From NCBI RefSeq assembly GCF_008035925.1, contig NZ_CP036264.1:1015774-1079773 (forward strand): a DNA stretch of 64,000 nt, given 5' to 3'. Position 1 is the stretch's first letter; each line of letters begins with the position of its first letter. Made by a program: the position numbers and the translations under genes. The stretch comes from Stieleria maiorica. GTDB lineage: Bacteria; Planctomycetota; Planctomycetia; Pirellulales; Pirellulaceae. The notes under the pieces were generated by a model. The model saw nothing but the letters and a program-made list of their open reading frames with translations, was not told where the DNA came from and did not search any database. Below are positions 1 through 9,298 of this stretch, piece by piece.

Positions 1-2
1 GG

Positions 3-1814
3 GCCGCGATCAAGCACGAAGGCGAGGAGGCGACCAAGGTCAACGTCGGGTTTATGTCGACGGTCCGTGCCATGGTGGCCACCTTCGTCACCGCCATGGT
101 TTGGCCGGCGTGTTTGGGAACCTTCGCGTTTCTGTTGGTCAAAACCTCGCCGGCCGATCCGTTCGTCCGCGGGCTGGGAAACGCGTTGGCCATGGTCGCG
201 CTGTACGTGTCGTCGCGTGAACTGCTTTCGAAAGTCTGTCGCGACAAGGGGGTCGCCGAGTGCCATTTCGGATGGTCGGAAAAGCTGCGACGACATCTTC
301 GTCGGCATCTGCGTTGGTACACCTGGGTGGGCGGGGGCATCGTCCTGACCATGGGCGTCTTCTATGAGCATCCGGATGCCGAAGTTCGGATCTTCGCGAT
401 CCGGATCATGTCGACGGCACTGTTTCTGGTGACGGCCGCCTTTCATCATCTGATGCTACGTCAGAAGAGCCCGCTGCATGTCGAATTCGTTCTTTACAAT
501 CCGAGTTCGTTGTTCTACCGCATGCGAAAACTGATCTGGGCGATCGCCGTGCTGGCGCCCATCGTGTTCGCCTTCATGGCGTTGGCCGGGTACCTGGAAA
601 CCACCTTCCGATTGGGGCATTCGTTGCAGTCGACGTTCCTGCTGTTGGTGGTGATCGTCCTCGGCCACGGATTGCTTTCTCGCTGGCTGATGCTGCGGCG
701 ACGCGATCTGGCACGCCGCCGAGCGATGGAGCAACGCGATCGAAAGCTGAAGGAATTGCAAGGCAGCGAAGACAAGGCGATCGCCGATCAGGTCGGCATC
801 GTGCTCGAAGAAGAAAGCGCGGGCGATCTCGAAAAACTGGACGAACAGGGTCGGCAGACCGCGGTGGTGTTCGCTTCGACGCTGGGGCTGATCGGGTTCG
901 GGCTGATCTGGCACGACCTCGTTCCCGCACTGGCGTTTTTCGACGACTTCTCGCTGGGGACCGTTGGGACGGGAGAGAATATCGAGTCGGTCAGCCTGTT
1001 GGATGTGATTTACAGTCTGCTGTGCATCGCGCTGATGGTCTACGCGACCGGTGTGGTCCCGCGTGTCTTTGAATTGCTGGTCCGCGGCAGGACGGAGCTC
1101 GATCCCGGGGCACGCTACGCGATCTCGACACTGTTGCGATACGTGATCATCATCGCCGGCAGTTTTATCGTCATGAACTTGCTGAGCGTCCCCTACAACC
1201 AACTCGGTTGGCTGCTGGCCGCCGCCTCGGTCGGTCTGGGATTCGGATTGCAAGAAATCGTCGCCAACTTCGTCTCGGGGATCATCCTGTTGCTGGAACG
1301 CCCGGTCCGCGTCGGCGATGTCGTCACCATCGGCGACACCACCGGAATCGTCTCGCGGATTCAGATGCGCGCCACCACCGTGACCAACTGGGATCGCAAA
1401 GAGTTGGTGATTCCCAACAAAGACCTGATCACCGAAAAACTGCTCAACTGGTCGCTCACCAACGTGATCAACCGACTGACCATCAACATCGGTGTGGCCT
1501 ATGGCAGTGACCCCGATCAGGTCCGCGAGCTACTTTATCAAGTCGTAAAAAACCATCCGCAAGTGCTGACCGATCCCGCGCCGTTGATCAATTTCGACAC
1601 CTTCGGCGACAGTTCGCTGAATTTCGTCGTCCGCTTTTTCCTCGAAAAATTGGACAACCGAATCGAGGTCACGCATCAGATCAATCGTGAGATCGCCGAG
1701 GCGCTGGCCAAGGCCGGGATCACGATTCCGTTCCCCCAGCGCGACGTGCACCTGGACATCAACGGCGACGACGCCGCGCTGCCGCTGTCCCTGCGACGCG
1801 GCCGCGATCATTAG
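3..1814 (+). CDS. MscS-family mechanosensitive ion channel (5' end outside window)
   Basis: Inner-membrane mechanosensitive channel of the MscS/MscK type, which releases solutes on osmotic downshock. The frame is open to the left edge, so the ATG at 54 is probably internal and the N-terminus is missing. The visible protein has several hydrophobic segments, a charged region around nt 700-860, and more membrane spans. It then has the pore-lining helix and beta domain typical of MscS: GFGLQEIVANFVSG near nt 1237-1278, then RPVRVGDVVTIGDTTGIV, and a C-terminal alpha/beta domain ending in FPQRDVHLDI. The long multi-span N-terminal part fits the large MscK-like class rather than minimal MscS. Family assignment is firm; gating stimulus and ion selectivity cannot be read from sequence. 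Confidence 0.93.
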   Translation, partial: AAIKHEGEEATKVNVGFMSTVRAMVATFVTAMVWPACLGTFAFLLVKTSPADPFVRGLGNALAMVALYVSSRELLSKVCRDKGVAECHFGWSEKLRRHLRRHLRWYTWVGGGIVLTMGVFYEHPDAEVRIFAIRIMSTALFLVTAAFHHLMLRQKSPLHVEFVLYNPSSLFYRMRKLIWAIAVLAPIVFAFMALAGYLETTFRLGHSLQSTFLLLVVIVLGHGLLSRWLMLRRRDLARRRAMEQRDRKLKELQGSEDKAIADQVGIVLEEESAGDLEKLDEQGRQTAVVFASTLGLIGFGLIWHDLVPALAFFDDFSLGTVGTGENIESVSLLDVIYSLLCIALMVYATGVVPRVFELLVRGRTELDPGARYAISTLLRYVIIIAGSFIVMNLLSVPYNQLGWLLAAASVGLGFGLQEIVANFVSGIILLLERPVRVGDVVTIGDTTGIVSRIQMRATTVTNWDRKELVIPNKDLITEKLLNWSLTNVINRLTINIGVAYGSDPDQVRELLYQVVKNHPQVLTDPAPLINFDTFGDSSLNFVVRFFLEKLDNRIEVTHQINREIAEALAKAGITIPFPQRDVHLDINGDDAALPLSLRRGRDH

Positions 1815-1824
1815 CCAAGACGCA

Positions 1825-1909
1825 ACGACGTTGACATCGCGACGCTTGATGCGAGCGTGAAAAGCCCCGGAGATCCACCTTCTGGCGAAGGTAGCTACGT
1901 TTGACCGGT
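1825..1909. repeat. Dispersed intergenic repeat, 'TGGCGAAGGTAGCTACG' family, copy 1
   Basis: The gap between the MscS and ThrE-like genes carries a segment ending in CCACCTTCTGGCGAAGGTAG. It recurs at 14303-14383 with similar flanks (GCGACGCTTG ... CCACCTTCTGGCGAAGG), and in shorter form at 42118-42152. It contains the small inverted repeat CCTTCTGGCGAAGG. No coding function is visible. Confidence 0.7.
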
Positions 1910-1948
1910 GATTCACGATGTCATTCGTCCCTGACCGCTTGTCGCGAA

Positions 1949-3163
1949 TCACAAAATCCGCTTGGGCGAAATGATCACGTTGGACACGATCAGCCCGCCG
2001 ACCAGGCTGGAGGCGATCACGATCATTTCAAAGCCGTACTGGACCGCTTCGACGGTTTGCTGCTGTGAGAGTGCCGACAGCGATCGATAGCCCAGCGAAC
2101 CGGGGACCAGGATCAACATCCCGGGGGTCAACGCGACCAGCGCGGGAATGTCTCGAATCCGCGCGTACAGATTGCTGCCACACCCGACCGAAAGTGCGCC
2201 TAGAAACGAGGCGACTTCGATACCGTACCGTGGGCCGGTTGCCCAACTGACGACGACGCCCAGGACCGAGACCAAACCGATGATTGGCCATTGCCGCCAA
2301 CCGGCGCGAAACACGATGGCAAACGCGATCGGCGCAACCGCCAACGCGACCCATTGCCAATCCGATGCCACCGGTAACCGTGGACCCAATTGCGGCTGAA
2401 AACGGTCCAACAATCGCCACACCAAGATCGCACCGACGAACAACGTCGCCAGCGAAACCAGGGCGCCGGACAATCGGGCCACGCCCGCCGACAAGTGTCC
2501 GACGGCCAATTCGGTCAACGCGACCGTAAGACGCAAACCCGGGATCAAGATGATCAGACCCGCCAACGTGACCAGGCGGTGATCGATCGGAACGACATAA
2601 CAGGCCACCAGCAGCGAACTGGTGGCCGCCACGACTCCGGCCAACAGTTCCAACAGCCCTAATTCCAGGCCCCAATGCTCATACAGCAACTCGATTCCCG
2701 CGACGAGTGCACCGACCAATCCGGCCAGCGCGATTTCCCAAGGCGTCCCGGAAAAGAACACCGCAACGGCGGCACAGGCCACCGCGCAGGCCACGATGTA
2801 GACCGGCGGGCCGTACAACGCCTTGGCCTGTTCGATCTGTTTCATTTCCTCCATCGCGGCATCGACCGAGGTCTCCCGACGCTCGACGCGACTGAGCAAT
2901 TCGTCGAATCGAATCAGCTTGTCGACGTTGACCGGCCCGCTGTCGACACGCCGGATGACGGTCATTTCCTCGCCCGATGAATCGCGGAGCGAAATCACCA
3001 GCGCCGTCGGCGTGTACAAGAATTCGCCGTGAATGCCCAGCGCAACGGCGACTTTCCCCATCACACGTTCCAGTCGGTGTGACGGCGTGCCGAAACGATG
3101 CAGCATCATCGCGGCGTCGATCAAAAAAGTCTGCGAAGGAGCTGATTTCAGTGAGTTTCCCAT
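1949..3163 (-). CDS. Threonine/serine exporter (ThrE) family membrane protein
   Basis: Integral membrane protein of the ThrE family (DUF1212 plus DUF3815), which exports threonine or serine. The 404-residue protein starts with a soluble part (AAMMLHRFGTPSHRLE, a typical N-terminal motif), followed by about ten hydrophobic segments in two blocks, with VGCGSNLYARI and LTPGMLILVPGSLGYR in the second. I chose the ATG at 3163 (MGNSLKSAP) because the 72 codons before it are low-complexity and run through a dispersed repeat. It is a lone gene downstream of an unrelated kinase. Substrate is inferred from the family only. Confidence 0.85.
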   Translation of the reverse strand: MGNSLKSAPSQTFLIDAAMMLHRFGTPSHRLERVMGKVAVALGIHGEFLYTPTALVISLRDSSGEEMTVIRRVDSGPVNVDKLIRFDELLSRVERRETSVDAAMEEMKQIEQAKALYGPPVYIVACAVACAAVAVFFSGTPWEIALAGLVGALVAGIELLYEHWGLELGLLELLAGVVAATSSLLVACYVVPIDHRLVTLAGLIILIPGLRLTVALTELAVGHLSAGVARLSGALVSLATLFVGAILVWRLLDRFQPQLGPRLPVASDWQWVALAVAPIAFAIVFRAGWRQWPIIGLVSVLGVVVSWATGPRYGIEVASFLGALSVGCGSNLYARIRDIPALVALTPGMLILVPGSLGYRSLSALSQQQTVEAVQYGFEMIVIASSLVGGLIVSNVIISPKRIL

Positions 3164-3228
3164 CCGCGGCGTTGTAGCCCGCCGCACCCGTTGGTGTCTA
3201 GCCTTGGGGCGAACGCCTAGCTTCGACG

Positions 3229-3335
3229 GTCGCTCTGCCACGGACGACAGCCCTTCCGGGCCGTCGTCCGTGGGACTCGGTCTTCGATGTACGATGGCCC
3301 TTCCGGGCCGTCGTCTGTGGGACTCAGCAAGACGA
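3229..3335. repeat. Palindromic 'GACGGCCCGGAAGGG' element, two hairpins
   Basis: The 254-bp gap between the ThrE-like and kinase genes has two similar stem-loops. In the first, GGACGAC pairs with GTCGTCC and GCCC with GGGC around a TTCC loop; the second repeats CCCTTCCGGGCCGTCGTC. The same core appears at 38412-38492 and as a 40-bp tandem array at 49211-49520. This resembles REP-type elements. No gene is seen in the gap. Confidence 0.7.
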
Positions 3336-3417
3336 CCTAGAAACGACGTCGTGCACCCCTTCCGCCGACCGCCTCTCAACCAATCGGCCAGTTCATCGGG
3401 ATTTGTCCTTTCCGGCC

Positions 3418-4602
3418 CTAAAACAGAAACGCAACGAGCAACAGTCCGATCAACACGATCCCCAGGCCGAGCAGGACGAGGGACAGCGGAGACGGTCGCC
3501 CCACCCCAGTCGGAATCGCTGACGTGGGAACAGGACTTGGATCCGGCGACGCCAGATCCGCGGTTTCGGTCAGACTTTGTCGCCGCGCGTTCGCTTCATG
3601 CTCGGCTTCGAGTTGTTTTTCGATTTCAGCCAGATTCAGCGCCACTTCGCGGGCCGACTGTGGGCGTTTGTCCGGGTGCTTGGCCAGCAGCGCGTTGACC
3701 AAGCGGGCAAGCTTCGGATTCAGGTTCGGACAGACCTTCTGGATCGGTGCAAAGTCGGCCTGGGTGACCTTGATCAGCGTGGCCGCCGAATCGCTGCCCC
3801 CGAACGGTTCGGTGCCGCTAAGCAGGTGGTACAGCACGCTGCCCAGGCTGAACAGGTCGCTGCGGTGATCGACCGTTTTTGCAGTCGCTTGTTCGGGCGA
3901 CATGTACTTGGGCGTCCCCAGAACAACGCCCGACTTCGTCAGTCGCATGTCGGTTTCCTGCGACCGGGCGAGTCCGAAATCAAGAATCTTGACACGACCG
4001 GTTTCCGCTTCCAGCCAAAGGTTGTCCGGTTTGATGTCGCGGTGGATCAGACCGATGCCGTGGGCCGCGGCGAGTCCCGTGGCGACCTGACGGCCGATGT
4101 TGGCAACGAGCCGGGGCTCAATTCGGCCTTCGCGTTTCAATCGTTCTCGCAGCGATTCTCCGCTCAGATAACGCATCGCGATGTACGGCACACCTTGGTG
4201 CCGGCCGACCTTGTGCTGGCCGACCTTGTGCTGGCCGACTTGATAGATCGTCACGATGTTTTCGTGATCGATGCGTGCGGCCGATTCGGCTTCGCGCAGA
4301 AAACGTTTCCGGAACGTCTCATTGGACGCGACTTCGGGTTTCATCACCTTTAACGCGACCGTCCGTTTCAGCATCACGTCTTCGGCTCGATAGACGATGC
4401 CCATTCCACCGACCCCGATGACGTCGACGATGCGATAGTCACCGACCCGATCCGCTTCCAACACCCGTTGTGGGTCGACCGATGGTCCGGCGTGTTCACC
4501 GGTCTTGTGGGTCGAATCGTCGCCATCGAACGGTTCCGAGACGATGGTTTCGTCATCGTCCGGAGACCGCCCATCGCTTTGATTAGGGCCTTGTTGTGTC
4601 AT
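3418..4602 (-). CDS. Hanks-type serine/threonine protein kinase with C-terminal membrane anchor
   Basis: Signal-transduction kinase that phosphorylates Ser/Thr on unknown targets. From the ATG at 4602 (394 aa): glycine loop GVGGMG at residues 63-68, catalytic lysine K85 in VALKVM, HRD at 177-179 with KPDN at 181-184, DFG at 198-200, and GTPKYMSPEQ in the activation segment. All catalytic residues are present. The last ~22 residues (LVLLGLGIVLIGLLLVAFLF) form one transmembrane helix, so the kinase domain is probably cytoplasmic and tethered. Unusual: GQHKV is repeated about 2.5 times (residues 123-134) between subdomains IV and V, encoded by a 15-bp DNA repeat. The upstream ATG at 4635 adds 11 atypical residues. 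No sensor domain is visible. Confidence 0.93.
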   Translation of the reverse strand: MTQQGPNQSDGRSPDDDETIVSEPFDGDDSTHKTGEHAGPSVDPQRVLEADRVGDYRIVDVIGVGGMGIVYRAEDVMLKRTVALKVMKPEVASNETFRKRFLREAESAARIDHENIVTIYQVGQHKVGQHKVGRHQGVPYIAMRYLSGESLRERLKREGRIEPRLVANIGRQVATGLAAAHGIGLIHRDIKPDNLWLEAETGRVKILDFGLARSQETDMRLTKSGVVLGTPKYMSPEQATAKTVDHRSDLFSLGSVLYHLLSGTEPFGGSDSAATLIKVTQADFAPIQKVCPNLNPKLARLVNALLAKHPDKRPQSAREVALNLAEIEKQLEAEHEANARRQSLTETADLASPDPSPVPTSAIPTGVGRPSPLSLVLLGLGIVLIGLLLVAFLF

Positions 4603-4912
4603 TCGGTCGTCATCCCCCCAGCATTTTAAAAGCATAATGCTTGGTGGGGCTGGCGTTCCCCATGAAATCCGCTGACTCGGCAGATTAGTTTGATTACATG
4701 ATGCCGGTCGGAATCACTCGGCCAACGAATCTGCGTTCATTTTAGGCGGCGATCAGTTTTCGGGAGCAATCGACCGGCATGCGGTCGGGGACGCTGGTTT
4801 GGGACGGGGAGCGTCTTGGGGTGGCGAAGCTCATTCCGACGATGTGAGTGCCCCTCGCGGACGCGGCGGGATGGAATCCCACGGCAAGACCGGAGTACGC
4901 TTGGTTGCCGGG
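4603..4912. other. Intergenic region without recognised feature
   Basis: About 310 bp between the start of the kinase gene and the stop of the DMFase-like gene. I see no coding frame, no convincing terminator and no member of the repeat families found elsewhere in the window. Confidence 0.5.
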
Positions 4913-6484
4913 TCAGCCGCCCTTCCCGATCGCCCGTCGCAGCAGGTTGTGGGTGATCTGCTGCACACGATCGTCGGGACCATGAGGGCGGCTCCAATGC
5001 GACCAGGGGAGCCAGTGTCCCGGCGGGCTGGCTAAGCCTTGGCACCACCAGATCGTCGACGCGTTGAAGACGAAGTTGCCGTGTGGGCCGGGATAGATCG
5101 TCGACGTCCATGTTTGCGGATTGACGCCGCCTTGCAGCGCCGTGCCTGTGCCGACGATCTCCAACCCGGCAATGTCGCTGGGCGGATCGCCGTGATACTC
5201 CCAGCCGATCAGCCCCGGAATCGCCTCGTCTTGCTTCATTCCCGTGCCTTCGAAGATCCAGTGATCCGGTGACGCGCAGACCCAATCGCCGCCTCCATTG
5301 ACCGGTTCGACGTTTCGAGATCCCATCAAGTAGCCTTCGTCGGGACCGCGATGCGGGAACGGTCCGTGCTGTTGCTCACGAAGTTCGGCCCACTTGTGGT
5401 CACCGCCATACGGCCCGCCGCGAAACAGGATTCGGTTGTCGCGGCCGTGGGCGCTGGCGCGAAATGGGCTGACCCAGCACACCGAGTTGCCCGATAGAAA
5501 CATCAAACTGACGCCTGCATCACGCAGCTGAACGACGCTGTGGTATTGCCGGATGTCCCAGTATTCGTCGTGCCCGTTGCTGATGAACGTCTTGCACTTC
5601 AGTCCCCGGTCGGGTGTCAACATGTCGCTGTTGGAACAATACGTCACGTCATAGCCGTGTTTTTCCAACCAGTACGCCAACGGGAACTCAAAGCACAGCC
5701 ACTCGCCCGAGCCGATCGTTTGCGGATTTTCAAAGATCTGAGGATACATGCCGTAGGGGCGATCAAAGCTGACGTCGGCCCAAGGCCCCTGGTTGCCTTG
5801 GGGGTGCGTGTAGACCGAATCGTTGTCGGGCCACTGATTGTACGCCTGCCAGGTGTTGTCGCTGCACTGCAGCAGAATGTCAGCGGGGCGGTCGTCACGG
5901 ACAATGAAGACGACATAGTTTTGCCAGTAACCGAATCCGGTCGAATCGGTGGTCGTTGTCAGCCGTCCCAAGTACACACCGCTGGGCCAGTCGTCGGGGA
6001 TCGTCAGTGTCACCGCGGGCGCCCAGGTGCACTCGCGAAGTCGCTTTTCGCCGCGCCGGGGTGTCGGTTGCACGATGCCGTCAAACGGTCCAAGCTTAGT
6101 CATCAACCGCGCCCCGCGACCGCCGTAGTATCCGGTGCGAAAGATTTCGATCACATACTCCTGGGCCGGGTCGGTGGAGACCATGATGTCGATCGATTCA
6201 CCCGCCGCCACGCTCTGTCGCGAGCAATAGCCTTCGATCTTCGCTGCGCGGACTGAGTCGCGTGAATCCAAACGCACGCGCGTCAGTTGCCAATCACGCG
6301 AACCCGGCTTGGCGTTCTCCTCGCGAATCAACGACGGGGCAGATTGTCCGGCGGCCTCGCCAGCGGCCGCAGCGTCTCTGTCATCGGCCATGACGCTTGA
6401 TGACAACGCGCCCATGGCGGAGATCGCCGAGACGCTCTTGATCACTTCACGCCGGTTGGGGGTGGATCGGTTCGGTGTGGTCAT
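4913..6484 (-). CDS. Tat-exported protein with N,N-dimethylformamidase beta subunit-like domain
   Basis: 523-residue protein with a twin-arginine-like leader ([18 protein letters not shown], residues 10-27) and a probable cleavage site near 32, so export to the periplasm is likely. The body matches the large-subunit C-terminal domain of dimethylformamidase-like proteins: [40 protein letters not shown] and [10 protein letters not shown]. That family includes amidohydrolases of small amides, but many members are uncharacterised. Its start overlaps the stop of the upstream sulfatase by four bases (ATGA, 6481-6484), so the two are translationally coupled and probably act together on extracellular or periplasmic substrates. 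Exact reaction unknown. Confidence 0.82.
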   Translation of the reverse strand: MTTPNRSTPNRREVIKSVSAISAMGALSSSVMADDRDAAAAGEAAGQSAPSLIREENAKPGSRDWQLTRVRLDSRDSVRAAKIEGYCSRQSVAAGESIDIMVSTDPAQEYVIEIFRTGYYGGRGARLMTKLGPFDGIVQPTPRRGEKRLRECTWAPAVTLTIPDDWPSGVYLGRLTTTTDSTGFGYWQNYVVFIVRDDRPADILLQCSDNTWQAYNQWPDNDSVYTHPQGNQGPWADVSFDRPYGMYPQIFENPQTIGSGEWLCFEFPLAYWLEKHGYDVTYCSNSDMLTPDRGLKCKTFISNGHDEYWDIRQYHSVVQLRDAGVSLMFLSGNSVCWVSPFRASAHGRDNRILFRGGPYGGDHKWAELREQQHGPFPHRGPDEGYLMGSRNVEPVNGGGDWVCASPDHWIFEGTGMKQDEAIPGLIGWEYHGDPPSDIAGLEIVGTGTALQGGVNPQTWTSTIYPGPHGNFVFNASTIWWCQGLASPPGHWLPWSHWSRPHGPDDRVQQITHNLLRRAIGKGG

Positions 6485-7983
6485 GGTGTCCAGTTCGGAT
6501 GCGGGGTGTGGGCGTCGGCCATCATCGCCTCCAGACGCTCGACGACCCCGGGATTCTGGTTCGCCAGATCGTTGGTCTCGCCGATGTCGTTGCTGAGATC
6601 ATACAGCTGTGTCTTTCCGTTGCCCCAAGGCATGCGGATCGCTTTCCAGCTGCCGGCGCGAACGGCTTGCTTTCCACCGCGTTCGTAAAACTCCCAGTAC
6701 AAGTAATCATGCTTGGCCTGATTTGCGGCGTTGCCGGTGATCGTCGGGACAAAGCTGACCGAGTCGGTGTTGTCGGGGCAGTCGACGCCGGCCAGTTCGG
6801 CGGCGCTGGCCATCAGGTCGCCGAAATAGCCGATGTGATCGGACGTGGTACCGGCCGGTGTGGTACCGGGCCAACGGACGATAAACGGCACGCGGATGCC
6901 GCCTTCATACAAGTCGCGTTTCATCCCACGTAGCGGTCCGGCCGGATCAAACCGCTCGGTATCGTGCCCGCCCTCGTCGTGCGGGCCGTTGTCGCTGGAA
7001 AACATCACCACGGTGTCTTCGGAGATCTGCAATTCATCCAGCAGGTCCAGCAGTCGACCGACGTCACCGTCCATTCGCGTGATCATCGCCGCCTGGCCCT
7101 TGTCGTTGTCGCTCCAGTCCTTTTCCGCATAAGGCCCGTAGTCCGGGACTTCCTGACCGTTTCCGGTGCCTCGCGTGCCTTCGTTGTTGGCATGCGGAAT
7201 CGTCAGCGACAGGTAGAGAAAGAACGGCGTGTCCTTCTTTGCGGCACTCTGCCTGATAAAGCCCAACGCCTCTTCGGCGATCAAATCATGGCTGTAATCA
7301 ACCCGCTCGGTCGCCCAACCGCCGGTGAATCCGCCGTAGCTGCGATCGTTCGGCTGGACCACGTTCCGCAGTAGCGATTTGGTTTCATTGCGCCACAAGA
7401 ATTCGGGATAGTAGTTGTGGGCGTGGACTTGATTCAGATAACCGTAGAAGAAATCGAATCCTTGTCGCCGCGGCAATCCTTCGCGTCCGCCGAGCGCGTC
7501 ATCGCCCAGGCCCCACTTGCCGCACAGTGCCGTTTGATAGCCCGCGTGTTTCAAAACTTCCGCCACCGTGACGTCTTCGCTGCGCAAGGATTGTTTCGAC
7601 ATGTCCGGCCCACCCGCGTTCCCGCGGACGTGTGTGTGCCCCATGTGTTGCCCGGTCATCAAGACGCTGCGCGAGGGCGCACAAACTGTGTTGCCGGCAT
7701 AAAAGTCTGTAAACCGCATTCCCTCGGCGGCCATCTGGTCCAAACGCGGTGTCTGGATCAGCTTCTGGCCATAGCAACCCAGATCTCCGTATCCCAAGTC
7801 GTCGACCAGAATGAACACGATGTTGGGGCGATCGGAGGACGCCGCCTGCAGACTCGAGGCCGCGACGGCGTGCGCCACAAGCATCGTTATGACGGCAATG
7901 GAGAGAGTCGCGATGCTGCGAATCGATTTTCGTAAACGCGAGCGGCGGCAATTGCCACGCGTCGAGACAATTGACTGAGTCAT
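6481..7983 (-). CDS. Secreted arylsulfatase-type sulfatase
   Basis: Hydrolyses sulfate esters, probably of algal or other sulfated polysaccharides as in marine planctomycetes. The 500-aa protein has a basic N-terminus and a hydrophobic signal segment at residues 23-45. It has the metal-binding pair D61-D62 in [13 protein letters not shown], and the sulfatase signature CAPSR at 101-105, whose cysteine is converted to formylglycine. MFSSDNGPH and [13 protein letters not shown] are further family motifs. First gene of a two-gene unit with the DMFase-like gene (4-base overlap). The substrate cannot be deduced. Confidence 0.95.
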   Translation of the reverse strand: MTQSIVSTRGNCRRSRLRKSIRSIATLSIAVITMLVAHAVAASSLQAASSDRPNIVFILVDDLGYGDLGCYGQKLIQTPRLDQMAAEGMRFTDFYAGNTVCAPSRSVLMTGQHMGHTHVRGNAGGPDMSKQSLRSEDVTVAEVLKHAGYQTALCGKWGLGDDALGGREGLPRRQGFDFFYGYLNQVHAHNYYPEFLWRNETKSLLRNVVQPNDRSYGGFTGGWATERVDYSHDLIAEEALGFIRQSAAKKDTPFFLYLSLTIPHANNEGTRGTGNGQEVPDYGPYAEKDWSDNDKGQAAMITRMDGDVGRLLDLLDELQISEDTVVMFSSDNGPHDEGGHDTERFDPAGPLRGMKRDLYEGGIRVPFIVRWPGTTPAGTTSDHIGYFGDLMASAAELAGVDCPDNTDSVSFVPTITGNAANQAKHDYLYWEFYERGGKQAVRAGSWKAIRMPWGNGKTQLYDLSNDIGETNDLANQNPGVVERLEAMMADAHTPHPNWTP

Positions 7984-8127
7984 GTTGAATCCACTGGATG
8001 AACAGAATGAAACCGAATCTCCTTCCGGCGAATAGTCTCTTCGGTACGACTTCGCAAGTCAAATTGTGGCGGCTTCGGCAGGTGACGATCGCCTTCGGGC
8101 CGGAACAACAGAGGCCGGGGCCGTGAT

Positions 8128-8185
8128 CAATAGGACCAATAGGGCAGAGGGGACCCATAAGTCCTATGCGTCCGATTGGTCCCAT
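8128..8185. repeat. Palindromic 'AATAGGACCAAT' element, solo copy
   Basis: Arms AATAGGACCAAT and ATTGGTCCCATT flank a short centre. This is the same family as the paired elements around the four-helix-bundle gene at 32847-32991 and 33631-33768. It lies in the ~540-bp gap upstream of the sulfatase gene (minus strand) and the cupin gene (plus strand). No extra gene is seen in the gap. Confidence 0.75.
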
Positions 8186-8212
8186 TGCATGATCGTTGCT
8201 TCATTCTCGAAG

Positions 8213-8280
8213 GAACGGCAAAACAATGGGGGCAAAACAATTTCAGGCTGTAATCGTTTTGCCCCATCGTTTTGCCCACT
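8213..8280. repeat. Palindromic 'GTTTTGCCCCATCGTTTTGCC' family element, solo copy
   Basis: Left arm GGCAAAACAATGGGGGCAAA and right arm CGTTTTGCCCCATCGTTTTG are complementary around a short centre, giving a hairpin of about 68 bp. The family recurs around the GxxExxY gene (11709-11904 and 12751-12795) and in degenerate form near 26736-26762. Confidence 0.75.
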
Positions 8281-8525
8281 GTTCAGTGCCCAATCATGCA
8301 ATCCACACCGAAGACCGACGACACGTGAAATGCATCGACCGCTGCGCCGAAAAAAAGCGATCGGCTATTCGGCGGCCGTCGCTGTTGGCATTCAATGGGA
8401 GTGCCAAACGCTCTTCACAAGCGACCTTGGATCCCTCTTGACGTGTCAGCTTAAAGCTATACCTTGGGGTGCATAAAAAGGGCCGCAGCCTTGGTGCGGT
8501 TCGTCTTCCACACGAGTCGATCCTG

Positions 8526-8852
8526 ATGAATATCGCCAATTTGTGCACCGAAATCGAAATCCAAGACGGGAGCACCGTCAGCAAAACGTTGCACCAAGAC
8601 GGCTCGCTGAAAGTCGTGCTGTTCGGATTCGACGCCGGTCAGGAATTGTCCGAGCACACCGCAGCGGTTCCGGCGATCATGCACTTCATCGATGGCGAAG
8701 CGGACGTGACCGTTGGCGACGATGCATCCAAAGCCGGGCCGAATAGTTTTTACCAGATGGACGCAAACGTGCCCCACAGCATCACCGCCATCAAACCGAC
8801 CAAAATGCTGCTTCTGCTGCTCAAAGGGGCCAACCGTGAAAAGTCGCCATGA
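8526..8852 (+). CDS. Small cupin-domain protein
   Basis: A 108-residue single-domain cupin. The conserved beta-barrel pattern is visible: GFDAGQELSEHTAAVPAIMH followed by DGEADVTVGDD and NVPHSITA, with possible metal ligands H44, H53 and H84. I chose the ATG at 8526 (MNIANL), since the frame upstream to 8469 has no cupin character. Its stop overlaps the start of the globin gene by four bases (ATGA at 8849), a strong sign of one operon. Small cupins bind metals or small ligands and act as enzymes or sensors; the function here is unknown. The pairing with a globin hints at a redox, oxygen or nitric oxide context. Confidence 0.85.
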   Translation: MNIANLCTEIEIQDGSTVSKTLHQDGSLKVVLFGFDAGQELSEHTAAVPAIMHFIDGEADVTVGDDASKAGPNSFYQMDANVPHSITAIKPTKMLLLLLKGANREKSP

Positions 8853-9253
8853 ATTCAGACACCCCCAGCGCGATCGTCGCCAGTTACCGACGCTGCATGC
8901 GCGGCGACGGGTTCATTGACACCTTCTATCGACTGTTTCTGGCCAGTTCGGACGAGGTGAGAATCAAATTCCAATTCACCGACATGGTGCATCAGAAACT
9001 GGTGCTCCGGGAATCGTTGCTGATGTTGATCCTGTACAGTGAGAATCAAGATCGCAGCCAAGCCGAATTGATCAAACTTGCCGAGCGTCACGATCGCAAC
9101 CACGCTGATATCGCACCGCATCTGTACGAGCTTTGGCTCGACACGCTCTGCATCGCCGTCGCGCAACACGACCCGGAGTTTACGCCGCAAGTCGAACAGC
9201 TATGGAGAGACGCGATGCAACCGGGGATCGACCTGATGATTTCAAGGTACTGA
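8849..9253 (+). CDS. Single-domain bacterial globin
   Basis: A 134-residue globin-fold protein, translationally coupled to the cupin. Recognisable segments are FIDTFYRLFLASSDEVRIKF (helices A-C), MVHQKLVLRESLLMLI (helix E region), and LAERHDRNHADIAPHLYELW, where H81 is the likely proximal haem ligand. Length and lack of extra domains suggest a haem-binding sensor or gas carrier. No reductase or signalling domain is attached. Distal residues cannot be assigned with confidence. Oxygen or nitric oxide binding is family knowledge, not shown here. Confidence 0.82.
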   Translation: MNSDTPSAIVASYRRCMRGDGFIDTFYRLFLASSDEVRIKFQFTDMVHQKLVLRESLLMLILYSENQDRSQAELIKLAERHDRNHADIAPHLYELWLDTLCIAVAQHDPEFTPQVEQLWRDAMQPGIDLMISRY

Positions 9254-9298
9254 ATTACACGTGGCTATTCTCTTTCAGCGCGATCGATTCCATCGCGA

